Shown: piece after piece, positions 1-11,221 of the stretch
Numbering within the stretch: position 1 is the stretch's first letter
Layout of the letters: each line of letters starts with the position of its first letter
From: Arsenophonus sp052171895
Lineage (GTDB): Bacteria; Pseudomonadota; Gammaproteobacteria; Enterobacterales; Enterobacteriaceae
DNA: 64,000 nt
NCBI GenBank assembly: GCA_052171895.1
Contig: JBQMRN010000005.1
Coordinates: 1-64,000, forward strand
Reading direction: 5' to 3'
The notes under the pieces: generated by a model
Seen by the model: only the letters and a program-made list of their open reading frames with translations
Databases searched by the model: none
Told to the model about the DNA's origin: nothing
Made by a program: the position numbers and the translations under genes

Positions 1-306
1 TTCCCATCAAAGCATGGGCGTCAATAAGAATGACGAATCTGATTGAATTAGCTTTTACAACACTAAGGCTACGAACCACCGTGCAAAGAACTGTGATTAG
101 AGAAAAAACAACCCTTTCAATGCTATTTAAGCTGCTACAGTCTGCTCAGAAAACCTGGAAGCCCCACAAACCCCTCTAAGAAAATTTGACCTTCTGACCC
201 CCTACCCCTGTGGTGGTAAACAACATCTAATCTTAGGATGGAGAATAAATTCACAAAGCATCAGAGCTGAGCATAACCCGTCATATACAAGAATTACTAA
301 TAACTC
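1..306 (+). mobile_element. IS256-family element, 3' part, degenerate, cut by window edge
   Basis: This is the C-terminal coding end of the window's dominant IS256-type element. It carries degraded codons for the family's conserved stretch ASIRTTNPIES and the following Lys/Arg-rich tail. It ends in the terminal repeat form seen in the other copies, read here as TACTAATAACTC at about 295-306. The frame is broken. The start of the element lies outside the window. Confidence 0.8.
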
Positions 307-776
307 ATCACCTTTACATCAACCATAAAACTGGCACTCCAATTTGAGAAAAACTTTCCGGCATTTTCTATAGCGTTACAGTTTTACCTCTTCCTATTTC
401 AGCAGTAATTAATCCATATCGATTTACCAGCGAGCGCAGGCAAGATGGTTAATTCAGTTTCATTATTTTAGCGATAATGAAAGATTTTATCTAAATTTAT
501 CCTCTGTAATCAGCACAATCAGTATAATTTTGTTACCAAGCTTGATAGCAAATTTTAGTTAAATTTTTAATTACTAGACAAAATAGTAAATGTGATTATT
601 AAAATATGTTTAATTAACATAAAAATATACCCTCTATAGGCTAAAATAGCTGATAATGGTAAATTTGCTATTTTAATAAAAATGAGTAAATTACAAGCCA
701 GATAAATAAACTATTGATAAAGAAATTTTTTCTGACAATGAATTTAATTGTAGCTAAAAATTCTTCTTTATGATGA
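307..776. other. AT-rich spacer between IS256 remnant and aroH, nothing recognised
   Basis: No reading frame or remnant that I can name. Stops are frequent in all frames. The part near 500-720 is almost pure A/T. A clear rho-independent hairpin for aroH (which ends at 777 and reads leftward) is not visible. Confidence 0.5.
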
Positions 777-1823
777 TTAAAACCGATGTTTTACCGCTTT
801 AGCCAGTATAGTTAGTAACTTTTCGGTGTCTTGCCAGCCTATGCAAGGATCGGTAATAGACTGACCATAAGTAAGAGGCTTGCCGGCAATGACTTTCTGG
901 GTACCTTCTATTAGAAAACTTTCTGCCATAATCCCGGCAATAGCTCTTGAGCCTTTTTGCAATTGTTTGGCAATATTTTTAGCAACATCTATTTGGCGTT
1001 GATGAATTTTTTGGCAATTGCCATGGCTAAAATCAATAATCAATTGCTCAGGTAACCCCAATTTACCTAACTGATGGCAGGCAAGAGCAATATCTTCAGC
1101 GCTATAATTAGTCTCTTTTCCTCCTCGCATAATAATATGCCCGTAAGGGTTACCTTTCGTTTGATAAATAGTTATTTGGCCATTTTTATTAGGCGACAAA
1201 AATACATGGCTGACACGTGCAGCACGAATAGCATCAATAGCAATATTAATATTCCCGTCAGTACCATTTTTAAAACCTACCGGACATGAAAGTGCTGATG
1301 CCATTTGTCGATGAATTTGGCTCTCTGTTGTTCTAGCACCGACGGCTCCCCAGCTAATAAGATCGGCTACATACTGACCAGTTATCATATCTAAAAATTC
1401 AGTTGCCGTTGGTAGCCCGAGTTGGTTAATATTAGTTAGCAGCTCACGGGCTAATCGTAGACCTTTATTAACTTGGCAGGAATTGTTTAGGTCAGGATCG
1501 AAAATTAAACCTTTCCAGCCAACTACTGTTCGTGGTTTTTCAAAATAGGTACGCATCACGATTTCAAGATAATCTTTATATTCAACTCGCTGTTTAGCCA
1601 GCATTTTAGCGTATTCAAGTGCCGCTTGGGTATCATGTACCGAGCAGGGCCCAATGACCACCAATAATCGTTGATCTTGGCCAATTAAAATTGATTCAAT
1701 CGCTTTTCGTGACGCTGTCACATTTTCGATGATTTCTTTGGATAAAGGAAATTCATCCTCCAGTGCTTGCGGAGTAATAAGGCTATCAATAGGTTGAGTT
1801 CTTAACTCATCGGTTTTATACAT
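777..1823 (-). CDS. aroH: 3-deoxy-D-arabino-heptulosonate 7-phosphate (DAHP) synthase, AroH-type
   Basis: Condenses phosphoenolpyruvate and erythrose 4-phosphate to DAHP, the first step of the shikimate pathway, in the cytosol. The 348-residue length and the opening MYKTDELRT match the tryptophan-sensitive AroH isozyme (E. coli AroH, 348 aa, MNRTDELRT) better than AroG or AroF. Family hallmarks are present: VIGPCSVHD near residue 60, MRTYFEKPRT near 90, GARTTESQ near 180, CPVGFKNGTDG near 200 and DFSHGNCQK near 265. The end AVKHRF matches the family. An IS256 copy lies only about 57 bp upstream of the ATG, and I see no TrpR operator palindrome in that gap, so normal tryptophan repression is probably lost. 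The upstream ribosome-binding site is weak. This is the only intact shikimate gene in the window. Assignment to AroH rather than a paralogue is quite secure. Confidence 0.93.
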   Translation of the reverse strand: MYKTDELRTQPIDSLITPQALEDEFPLSKEIIENVTASRKAIESILIGQDQRLLVVIGPCSVHDTQAALEYAKMLAKQRVEYKDYLEIVMRTYFEKPRTVVGWKGLIFDPDLNNSCQVNKGLRLARELLTNINQLGLPTATEFLDMITGQYVADLISWGAVGARTTESQIHRQMASALSCPVGFKNGTDGNINIAIDAIRAARVSHVFLSPNKNGQITIYQTKGNPYGHIIMRGGKETNYSAEDIALACHQLGKLGLPEQLIIDFSHGNCQKIHQRQIDVAKNIAKQLQKGSRAIAGIMAESFLIEGTQKVIAGKPLTYGQSITDPCIGWQDTEKLLTILAKAVKHRF

Positions 1824-1879
1824 ATTTATCTTATATATACTTCAATATAGTCGATTTTCTTGCAAATAAATGAATAAAT

Positions 1880-3292
1880 GAATTATTACCAAATTTGGCA
1901 TATGACGGTCAGGATTAGCTCCTCTTATGATGCTTTGTGAATATATTGTCCATCATTAAATTAAACGGTGTTTCCCACCAAGTCAGCAGGTGTGAAATCC
2001 CCTTACACGGTTTCCAGTTCCAGTTTTTCTGACCAGACCCTAGCAGCTTAAATACCATTGAAAGACTTATCGTTCTAGAACTACAGTTCTTCGTACATCG
2101 GCTTCGGTAGCTTCAGTGTTGTAAAAGCTATTCAATCAGATTCGTCGTTCTTATTCATCCCCAGTGCTCTGAGGGGAAGTGGTAGAGAATACCAGCAGTT
2201 CTTCTTGATCTTTCTCCAGCTTTTCATGAGTGAAGGATACTTCGCTGGAAACATTGCCAACAAGACATCAAAGGCTTTATTAGCGGCATCACAGCTCTCT
2301 GCTAGTCAGACCTCCCGTAGCTCAGAGCCTTAACTTTCACTTGCATGCTTTTTTTGGAATGAAGGCGGCACATTAGGTGTTTTATGTACACAACAGTGTT
2401 GGTGCTGCATGTCTTGGAATATCTTTGCCATTGCATTCCATAAAAAAGCAAGGGCACCATCCCCTGTAGCAAGCCTAAGAGATACGGTTAAGCCAGGCGC
2501 TCGCAGGCCATTAAGAAGTTAGGCTCAGTTTGCTTCTGACTTTCAATAAACATCTTCGACCGAAACTAGCTCCTTACTTACGTGCATGCTCACTGACGCC
2601 GATAAGAACAGTAGCAAGCAAAGGCGATCATCTTTCCTGACAGGCCTGTATATAGGCGGCCTAGAAATAAACATAATGGGTATCGATTAAATCACACACA
2701 AGCACCATTCCCTCTGCTCTTCAAGCTATTCCTGTTTCAATCTCCTGCTCTCCTGCTGCTACTGTAGAGAGACCATGTCATTTTTCACAGATAAGGGCCA
2801 AAAGAGCTCATGAAAATCACAGGGGGGGAGATAGCTTGTAGGTATAGAAATGCTAGCAACTCTCCAAGGGTTTTTACACGGTTCAGATAAGGCGGAAGCA
2901 AGAAGCTATTGAAGCATATATTCCGTTGCGTTGCGATTTCATAATCTTAGGCAGTTTAATCTCAACATCACCAATAGCAGTCTATATGGTTCACTCTGGC
3001 AAATAACCGTTACAGACGACGGGCGTGTCATGGCCATCAAGAAAGCGGCGTTCAGCATGCCTTCGAGCACTGCTTCAATAGCAGTGGGGCTATTAGCTAC
3101 CAGGAACCATTACGGATGAGTTTATGCAAGGGATCACAAGTAATATTTGGTTTCGCAGAGTGGAATACATACCTGTATAGGGTAGACTTTTCATAGTATA
3201 TCATCTCTATATTGATGAAATTATTTACGAAATCAATCAGCAAGATATGCCACCATCTCCGAAATCTCATACAGCAGAAATGAGCATAACTC
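1880..3292 (-). mobile_element. IS256-family element, full-length but degenerate
   Basis: A near full-length copy of about 1.41 kb. The transposase reads right to left: the start-side repeat GAGTTATGCTCATTTCTGCT lies at the right end (reverse complement) and the other repeat, decayed to GAATTATTACCAAATTTGGC, at the left end. Fragments of the common N-terminal sequence (DITCDPLHKLIRN) are readable near 3100-3170. Frameshifts and stops run throughout, so no transposase is made. It sits immediately upstream of aroH. Confidence 0.85.
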
Positions 3293-3567
3293 AAATAAAT
3301 TAGCATTACTGTAACTGAAAATAAACTGGATCTAATGCTTGTTTAAGCATAACACTAAAATAGTGAGCATTTTTACGCTAATTTTAAATTGTTAAAATAA
3401 AATATAGATGGGTTAAAGTCAGAATGTATTAATGATTTTAGCTAAAATCTCTTTCTTTGAAAGAGAAATTAGTTGTATTTAAATAGTGAATATTATGTCT
3501 TCTAAATAAAGCTTCTACCCAGTTAACTCTATCCGACATTGATGCAAAGAAACATAAGAACTTTTCA

Positions 3568-5234
3568 TAGCATTCATGATTAGAAAATTGAATAGCTCTT
3601 TAAGTGAAGAGAAAAACCATTCATTATTATTGCTAAAAGAAAATAGAATCAGTGTTTTTAGTCTATTGTAAGTTAAAATTTCATCGGAGTGTGTATTCTT
3701 TTACCTAATGCACTAATTTTAGAGACATTAAACCCTAGATTTGGCTTAATAAACTTCGTTTTTCCATTTTATGCATTCTTCCTGATAACAATTCCGTTGC
3801 CTGTTTACCAAGCTGAGCGTGGATAAAAAGTAGCCTATCGTCACACAGAATGCATTTGTACGGATCTGTGCTCAGAATACTTTTATCAGAACCTGGCATG
3901 GTGGGGAGGAAGAAGCCATGATTTTTCCTGTTTTTTGCAAGCCGTCATTCTCCATCGCCTTATACACACCATCAATAATACTCTGCCTCATTTATGATTC
4001 AACAAAAAACCATAGTAACGCACCATCTTAAAATGCCTCGCCGGAATACGACTAATATAAAGCACCGATCATCTCTTCCTGCGTCAGGGTCTGCTGCTGA
4101 TACTGCTTAATCCAGTGATCATAGTAATGATGTACAACCACTCCCCCATCGGTAATGCCGCAGTTTTGACGTGGATACTACCACCGGTGGCGTTTAAGGT
4201 AGCGCCAAGGTATTTTTCACGCTATGCCACACCCCATTTCATCTTTTTAGCAAAGTGCTCTTTCCAGTAATATCCGTACTATGCCTTCAAGTAAAGCTCC
4301 CACTGCTTCCTGCCCAAGATATGCCCAAAACCAAGAAAGATTACTAGGATTTATTAACTCATATCTGTGATGCAGCAGATAGATGACAGAGACTTCCAGA
4401 TTTCTTCGACCGCTCTTTTTTTAAAGAACAGCTCACACGCTATACAGCATCTTTAATATCTAGACCGCCACGGGTAAACTGGAAACATAAACATGTGGAT
4501 GTTGATTGAGTTATTGACCATAAATATGCAAGGCACAGAAGATATAAATTCAATACCCTGTTTGCGTGCTCATTTAGCATAACGAGGGTAGCGGCGCGAA
4601 ACAGACCGTTGATCAGCTGCCAGTTATTGTTAAAAAAGGCTAAAGAAGATGGGGGGCAGACTGAAAGTAATGTGTTGCCAATCAGAGTCGTGTAAATATG
4701 AACCTGTTATGCTAACCATTGCTAAATAGCTTTGAAGTCGCATGAACTGCAGGATTTTGACTTACAGCTTTGGCAGAAAAAACGGCGATGGGAATATTCA
4801 GGAGAATATTCAGGAGAGGGACAGCAGTAGCGATGGGGGAAGAAGGAAGGGAGCGGGAACCATAACCCCATAGCACAATTGCTACAGGCAAGCATTCGTT
4901 CGACAGATAGACGGATAGACGGATCCATGAGTTAATACTATCATCGTGTTTTTTAAGAAAGTTATTCAAGCCGTCATCAATGCTGAAAAAGAGTTTAGTT
5001 GTGCTGGGGTGCTATACATCTGACTAAATTACCCTCTTTTGATGAGTATCTTGCTAGACAAATAGAAATCGTCATCCTGCTACATTCGTTAGGTTCTATC
5101 GACCTAGTTATCTTTATGTTTGTTCATGGGCCGAAGGAGACGAGTTATTATCCCTAGTTCAGCTATAGGTGACGAATTTATCAGCAAGTATACTTTCACT
5201 CATTTCCCACTCAATCTAGTTTTATGCAGCGTTA
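3568..5234 (-). mobile_element. IS91-family (HUH, rolling-circle) element, degenerate copy 1
   Basis: Reading right to left, fragments of an IS91-type transposase appear. There is a zinc-binding CxxC cluster (CQSCKSKSCSSC near 4740-4790), then near 4480-4540 the HUH-like segment NQHPHVYV, and toward the left the C-terminal signature FLRTDPYKC near 3860. Frameshifts and stops are many. The right end is cut by the IS256 copy starting at 5235, exactly where the second IS91 copy (17690-19280) carries its terminal hairpin. The left boundary is set by comparison with that copy, where similarity begins after a TTC tetranucleotide end. Confidence 0.72.
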
Positions 5235-6642
5235 GAGTTATGCTCATTTCTGATGATAGAATTTCGGAGATACTCTAGCGTATTCTATATACTGCCTGAT
5301 TAATTTCTGGGATAATTTCAACAACAGATAGATGATATACTATGAAAAATCTACTCTACGGATATCCCGCAAAAACCAGATATATTACCTCTGATTGCTT
5401 ACATAAATTCATCCGTAATGCTGCCAGGCAGAGCTGATACCCACCACGTTGAGGTTGAGCTCTAAGAGGTATGCGGCGACAATGTGCTGAACGCCGCCTT
5501 ATCAACGGGGCTGGTCTCATCCATCCTCATCCGTAATGGTTATTTGCCACAGCAAACTATACAAACTAATATTGGCAATCTTAAGATTAAAGTCCCTAAG
5601 ATCATGGGATTACAGCGGCAACGGAATATGCATTAACAGCTCCTTGCTATCGCTTTATCTAAACTATGCACAAACGTCGAATAGTCCTACCATGGCTGTA
5701 CCTAGGAGGCCATCCTCTACCAGTGATTTTTACAAAGCTATGGGAGCGCGGTTCTCGGTAAAAAAGTACATCCTCTCTCTACAATAGCAGCAGGAGATTA
5801 AAACAGGAATAGGAAGAGCAGAGAGAATGGTGCTTGTGTGTAATTTAATCGATACGCGTTATGTTTATTTCTAGGCCACCTATATACAGGGCTATCAGGA
5901 AAGATGATCGCCTTGCCTGCTACTGTTATTAGCGGCGTCAGTGAGCATGGAGGTAAGGAGCTAGTTTCGCTCGAAAATATTTATTAAAAGTCAGAAGCAA
6001 ACTGGGGCGAACTTTTCAATGCCCTGCTAGCATGTAACTTAAGCGTATCTCCCAGGCTTGCTACGAAAGACTGGCTGCTCTTGGTTTTTGGAATGCAATG
6101 CCAAAAATCCTCTCGGATACGCAGCAGTAATGCTGTTAGATATAAAAACAGCTAATGCGATGGCTTGGTTCAAAAAAGCATGCAACTAAAAGTTAAAGCT
6201 AAATCAGCTACGGGATGTCTAACTAGCAGAGAGTTGTAATCCTGCTAATAACGCCATTGATGTTTTGTTAGCAAGGTTTTCAGAAAAGTATCCTGTAGTG
6301 ATCAAGAAGCTAGAAAAGATCGCGAAGAACTGCTGGTATTCTACGGACTCCCCGTCAGCGCACTTGGCGTCATCAATAAGAACGACGAATCCGATTAAAT
6401 TGCCTTTGCTACATAGAGGCTACGAAAGCGACGCATAAAGAACTGTGGTTTGAAAAACAAGCCTTTCAATGCTATTTAAGCGGCTACACTCTTCTCAGAA
6501 GAGCTAGAATCACCTAAGGTGGATTTCACCTGCTGATCCTGAAAGTAAACAAGATCCAATTTAACGATGGAAAACAGATTTACGAAGCATCAGAGTGGAA
6601 CGTAGCCACCTGACCACCATACACCAGATTTGCTAATAACTC
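5235..6642 (+). mobile_element. IS256-family element, full-length but degenerate
   Basis: Starts with GAGTTATGCTCATTTCTG and ends with TTTGCTAATAACTC. Forward fragments of the transposase are readable: HKFIRNAARQ near 5400, then at 5610-5760 NGICINSSLL and a STSDFYKAMGA block, then the DREELLVFYG and RIRLN segments near 6310-6400. Several frameshifts make it a pseudogene. It has inserted into, or recombined with, the terminal region of the IS91 copy to its left. Confidence 0.85.
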
Positions 6643-6651
6643 TGCTAGATG

Positions 6652-7582
6652 ATTAAGCAATTTAATGGGCAAATAAAAGAATCCTACACCATGGAATCGA
6701 CTCAGGCATCTTTTTAATCGGCTGATATAACTGTTCAGAGTTTGAATATGGAATTCCTTACCAATAACTCTCTAAATTATCCAACCTTATTAGGGATGCT
6801 AATTAATTTTATACTCACTGGCAAAGATTTCGTACCATTTAGCTCCATTCGAGTAAAGGATGAACACTCTTTATCAATGATCGGCTCAAGAAAACGGCTA
6901 ACACACTCTGCATTAAACTCTCAAGAATCTCATCACTTACATGACCATGTCAATCTCGGGCATGAAACACGAAATTTGTTCTTTCCTTTTATCTCCTCCT
7001 TTCCCGTATTTTCTAGCTTTTCTATGTGGAATATAACGCTTCACTTTAAAGAATTCAGAGAAAAATGTTTCCTTTGCTTCAACAATAGCAGTTACTTCAT
7101 TTATGTTGGCTATCAACGCTGAAGCAAAGAAGCGTTGACACCATCTAAACGCTGTTTTCAAATCAATCCCTGTTTCTTTCGGTGATTCCCGCAAAGTCAA
7201 GTTATTCAAGATATATCGCAGATAACTAAACCATGTATTCTTGTGATCTAGTTTTGCTAAAGAACTTCCAGTATAATTGTTAAAGCTTTTGCTGTTATCG
7301 AGGATATTACAACGATATCGCTGTAACCATAACCAATCGGATAATATGTTCACTGTAACTATATGGACAGGATAAAGTAGAATTAGTTGCTTCAATACAT
7401 GAATCTATATCATGCAATAGATGATCAGCTAACCATCTAATGAGCTGTAGCTTTATGTTGGCATGAAAGTGAGGGAAAAGTCTCTTTAATATATATGGTT
7501 TTTTATGGCATCGCTTTGTAGCGAAAATCTTTCATAACGTATAACTGATTTCAGCAACAACAACCTTTGCCAACATAGCAAA
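6652..7582 (-). mobile_element. IS1595-family-like element, degenerate copy A
   Basis: The longest readable piece (152 codons on the minus strand, 6937-7395) contains DLKTAFRWCQRFFASA followed by IVEAKETFFSEFFK. This is the arrangement of IS1595-type transposases, where the second segment is normally IVEADETFF with a catalytic Asp. The Asp is replaced by Lys here, so the copy would be inactive even without its frameshifts and missing C-terminus. Two further copies (17350-20283, interrupted, and 25741-26697) define the ends, which are not precise. The family call rests on motif memory, not a search. Confidence 0.65.
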
Positions 7583-7807
7583 AAAACGCAGTAATTTTGT
7601 TTAATGTTCACTTTTTATGAAAGTGAAGAAGCGATACAAAACAATGACTTTATCTTTGCAGATAAAGAAATTATATTTTTAAAAAATTTTTATCATATTG
7701 TTATGTGAATATTATAGATAATTGTAAGCAGATATTTATTACATTTAATATACCTTATAACCAATTGACTTCTGTATCAAAGTGGTACAGTTCGTCAGGA
7801 AAAGATT

Positions 7808-10800
7808 ATGCTACAAATTTATCATTCTAATCTTTTAGATTTTCATAAAGAACTTATTTCTAGTTTGATCAAAAATAATCCCTTGACCCATGCCTTTGAA
7901 AAAGAAATTATTTTGGTTCAAAGTCCAGATATATCCCAATGGCTACAAATAGAGCTTGCGAAAAACTTAGGAATTGTAGCTAATATTTCTTTTTCGCTAC
8001 CAGCAACTTTTATTTGGGAGATGTTTACTCAGGTTTTACCTGATCTCCAACAAGATAGTGCTTTTACAAAAGTGGCAATGGCTTGGAAACTAATGACAAT
8101 TTTGCCTTCCGTGGTACACGAACCTGAATTTAAACCTCTAAAACGATATCTCAATGATGATATCGATAAACAAAAATTATATCAGTTATCAGCTCGGATT
8201 GCAGATCTATTTGAGCAATATTTAGTTTACCGTCCACAATGGTTAGAAACTTGGCGAAAAAAAAAACTAATTGAAGGGATAAGTGATAATCAACAATGGC
8301 AAAAAGATCTTTGGTTAGCGTTGATAGAATATACGGAAAAGCTTAATCAACCTAAATGGCATCTGGCAAATCTCTATCAGCAATTTATAGAAAGTTTGCA
8401 ATCTAATCTGCCTTCACATATTAAATTGCCAAAGCGTGTATTTATCTGTGGTATTGCTGCATTACCACCGATTTATTTGCAGATATTAAATACACTTGGC
8501 CAGCATATAGATATTCATTTAATGTTTACTAATCCATGTCGTTATTATTGGGGGGATATTCAAAGCTACGCTTCTTTGGAAAAACTTGAACGACGTAAGT
8601 TAAAAAATTATCGAGATCAACATGAAATTAGGCGTTTCAAGGGAGAAAATTCACCTAATAATTTATTTAATGAAGAAGGTAAACAATTTCTGACTAATCC
8701 ATTATTAGCTTCTTGGGGTAAATTAGGCCGTGATAATCTCTATTTTCTGTCTCAGCTGGAGCAAACTAATGAAGTTGCTGCTTTTGTAGAGTTACCACGC
8801 GATTGTTTGTTACATCAAGTTCAGCGAGATATTTTGGATTTAGAAGATCATTCTCAACTTGGTTTAACCAAAGCTACTTATAATAATAGTTTTTCAAAAA
8901 GGCAATTAAATAAACAAGATAAATCATTAACATTTCATTCATGCCATAGCTCACAACGTGAAGTCGAAGTATTGCAAGATTATTTATTAGGTCTATTTGA
9001 AGAAGACCCAAATCTAAGACCAAAAGATATAATTGTAATGGTTCCTAATATCGACAGTTATGCTCCTTATATACAAGCGGTATTTAGTCATGTATCTCCT
9101 GAACGTCGACTGCCTTTTTCTATTTCAGATCGAAAAGCCAGGCAAATGCATCCTATTTTACAAGCTTTTATTTCGTTACTTGATTTACCTCAAAGTCGTT
9201 TTACCACAGAGCAAGTATTGGCTTTATTAGAAGTGCCTGCTTTGGCTCGTCGATTTTCTATCTACGATAATGAATTAGTTTTATTACGTCGATGGATTAA
9301 CGAATCAGGTATACGTTGGGGGCTTGATGATAAAAATCTTGCAATGCTGGAGTTACCAGCAACAGGGCAAAATACCTGGGCTTTTGGTTTAAATAGAATG
9401 CTTCTTGGTTATGCAATGGATAGTCAGGCTGGGGTATGGAATAAAATTTTACCTTATGATGAATGTACGGGATTATCTGCTAAATTAGCTGGACAACTTG
9501 CCACTTTTATTGATTTATTGGCTACTTGGAAAAATAAACTTAATCATGAACGAAAATTGTCAGAATGGTTGGCATTATGTCAATCTCTGTTAAATGCTTT
9601 TTTTGAGACTGATGAACAAATTGAACCGATATTTATCTTTATACTCCAGCAATGGCAAAAAATCATTGAGACTGGAATAGTAGCAAAATATGAAGAGATG
9701 GTTCCTTTATCGCTTATTCGTAATGAGTTAGTAACATGTTTTGATAATGAAAAGATTAGTCAATATTTTCTTGCTGGTGCAATTAATTTTTGTATTCTAA
9801 TGCCTATGCGTTCTATTCCTTTTAAGGTTGTGTGCTTATTAGGTATGAACGATCGGATATATCCATGCTCAATACCTCCATTGTGGTTTGATTTAATGAC
9901 TGAACAGCCACAGCGTGGTGATAGAAAGCGTCGAGATGATGATCGTTATCTATTTTTGGAGACTTTAAATTCTGCTTCCCAACTATTTTATCTTAGCTAT
10001 ATTGGACATGCTATGCGTGACAATCAAGCACATAACCCATCAATTTTGGTAAATGAATTACTTGATTATATTAGCCAAAGTTTTTGTTTAGAGGGTGATG
10101 AACATTTAAATATTGATCTTAGCAGTAATAGAGTAAAAGAACATTTAGTTACTAAACACACGCGAGTTCCTTTTGCAACAGAGAATTATTTGCCTAATAG
10201 CCTTCATCATAGTTATGCCATTGAATGGTTATCAGCAGCCAAAAAACAAGGTAATCCACAGCCTGAATTCCGTACACCGTTAACGCCAATGATAGAATCT
10301 GATAATGAAATATTATTAGAGCAATTACTCTATTTTTATCGACACCCAATCCGTGCTTTTTTTCAACAAAGGTTAAAAGTTAATTTTTTTAATGAAGAAG
10401 TACAATTACCTGAAAATGAGCCTTTTATCGTAAATAATTTACAACAATATAAATTTAATGAACGCTTACTTAAAGCTATGATTTATGAAGAGTCACTAGA
10501 GGAGCTCTTAACTACTTTACGAGCAACGGGTGGATTACCGGCAGAACATTTTGGTCAAATTTATTGGGAAAAACAGATCCAAGATCTGCAACCATTAGCT
10601 GATAAAATAAAGATAAATTGCCATGAATATTTTAATCAACTATTTGTTGAACCCTTTGGGAATATTCGTTTAGCTGGACAATTACGAAATATTCAGAAAA
10701 ATGGTATCATTCGTTATCGTCCTGCAAATTTAACAATTAATGATGGTTTATCACTATGGATAGAACATTTAATTTTTTGTTTAACTATTAGATCTAGCGA

Positions 10801-11200
10801 AAGTTACTATTGGGGGAGAAATAATAGTGAATGGTGTTTTAAGCCTGTGAAAAAATATCAGGCAAAAGTATACTTACAACAGCTTATTAATGGTTATCAA
10901 GAGGGGATGAATTCGCCATTGCCACTTTTTAATAAAAGTGGCTGGAATTGGTTAATGTCATGCTATAACAAAAAAAGTGATCAATTTGATTTTGAGTCTG
11001 AGACTGTTTCGAAAAAAGCAAAAATGGAACTTATCCAATCTTTACAAGGTACATATAATCAGCCTGGTGAGATGAAAGATAGCTATATTAGTCGAGCTTT
11101 CAATAAAATTGATAGCAATTTGCTTGAAACAATACAAAAAAAGACACGTACTTATTTATTGGGAATGGCGATTTTTAGAAAAGAGAAAAAAAGATTATAA
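7808..11200 (+). CDS. recC: RecC subunit of exodeoxyribonuclease V (RecBCD)
   Basis: RecC holds the Chi-recognition tunnel and splits the duplex ahead of the RecB and RecD motors in double-strand break repair. The 1130-residue frame aligns over its whole length with E. coli RecC (1122 aa), from MLQIYHSNLLDF, through VFICGIAALPPIYLQ near 215, FTNPCRYYWGDI near 240, RQMHPILQAFISLL near 440 and MPMRSIPFKVVCLLGMND near 660, to the C-terminal TRTYLLGMAIFR. A good ribosome-binding site (AGGA, 8 nt before the ATG) fixes the start; a weak promoter TTGACT(7765)-15-TACAGT precedes it. In E. coli recC is followed by ptrA, recB and recD. Here an IS256 copy begins 22 bp after the stop and glyA follows, so the partners are not local. 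Whether RecC still works depends on a recB elsewhere. The intact 3.4-kb frame in such a decayed region argues for selection. Confidence 0.95.
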   Translation: MLQIYHSNLLDFHKELISSLIKNNPLTHAFEKEIILVQSPDISQWLQIELAKNLGIVANISFSLPATFIWEMFTQVLPDLQQDSAFTKVAMAWKLMTILPSVVHEPEFKPLKRYLNDDIDKQKLYQLSARIADLFEQYLVYRPQWLETWRKKKLIEGISDNQQWQKDLWLALIEYTEKLNQPKWHLANLYQQFIESLQSNLPSHIKLPKRVFICGIAALPPIYLQILNTLGQHIDIHLMFTNPCRYYWGDIQSYASLEKLERRKLKNYRDQHEIRRFKGENSPNNLFNEEGKQFLTNPLLASWGKLGRDNLYFLSQLEQTNEVAAFVELPRDCLLHQVQRDILDLEDHSQLGLTKATYNNSFSKRQLNKQDKSLTFHSCHSSQREVEVLQDYLLGLFEEDPNLRPKDIIVMVPNIDSYAPYIQAVFSHVSPERRLPFSISDRKARQMHPILQAFISLLDLPQSRFTTEQVLALLEVPALARRFSIYDNELVLLRRWINESGIRWGLDDKNLAMLELPATGQNTWAFGLNRMLLGYAMDSQAGVWNKILPYDECTGLSAKLAGQLATFIDLLATWKNKLNHERKLSEWLALCQSLLNAFFETDEQIEPIFIFILQQWQKIIETGIVAKYEEMVPLSLIRNELVTCFDNEKISQYFLAGAINFCILMPMRSIPFKVVCLLGMNDRIYPCSIPPLWFDLMTEQPQRGDRKRRDDDRYLFLETLNSASQLFYLSYIGHAMRDNQAHNPSILVNELLDYISQSFCLEGDEHLNIDLSSNRVKEHLVTKHTRVPFATENYLPNSLHHSYAIEWLSAAKKQGNPQPEFRTPLTPMIESDNEILLEQLLYFYRHPIRAFFQQRLKVNFFNEEVQLPENEPFIVNNLQQYKFNERLLKAMIYEESLEELLTTLRATGGLPAEHFGQIYWEKQIQDLQPLADKIKINCHEYFNQLFVEPFGNIRLAGQLRNIQKNGIIRYRPANLTINDGLSLWIEHLIFCLTIRSSESYYWGRNNSEWCFKPVKKYQAKVYLQQLINGYQEGMNSPLPLFNKSGWNWLMSCYNKKSDQFDFESETVSKKAKMELIQSLQGTYNQPGEMKDSYISRAFNKIDSNLLETIQKKTRTYLLGMAIFRKEKKRL

Positions 11201-11221
11201 TAAGATGCTTAAAATAACAAA

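Noticed and set aside
6742..7122. 126-codon plus-strand frame
   Set aside because: It lies over IS1595-like copy A and is the antisense shadow of the transposase reading on the minus strand.
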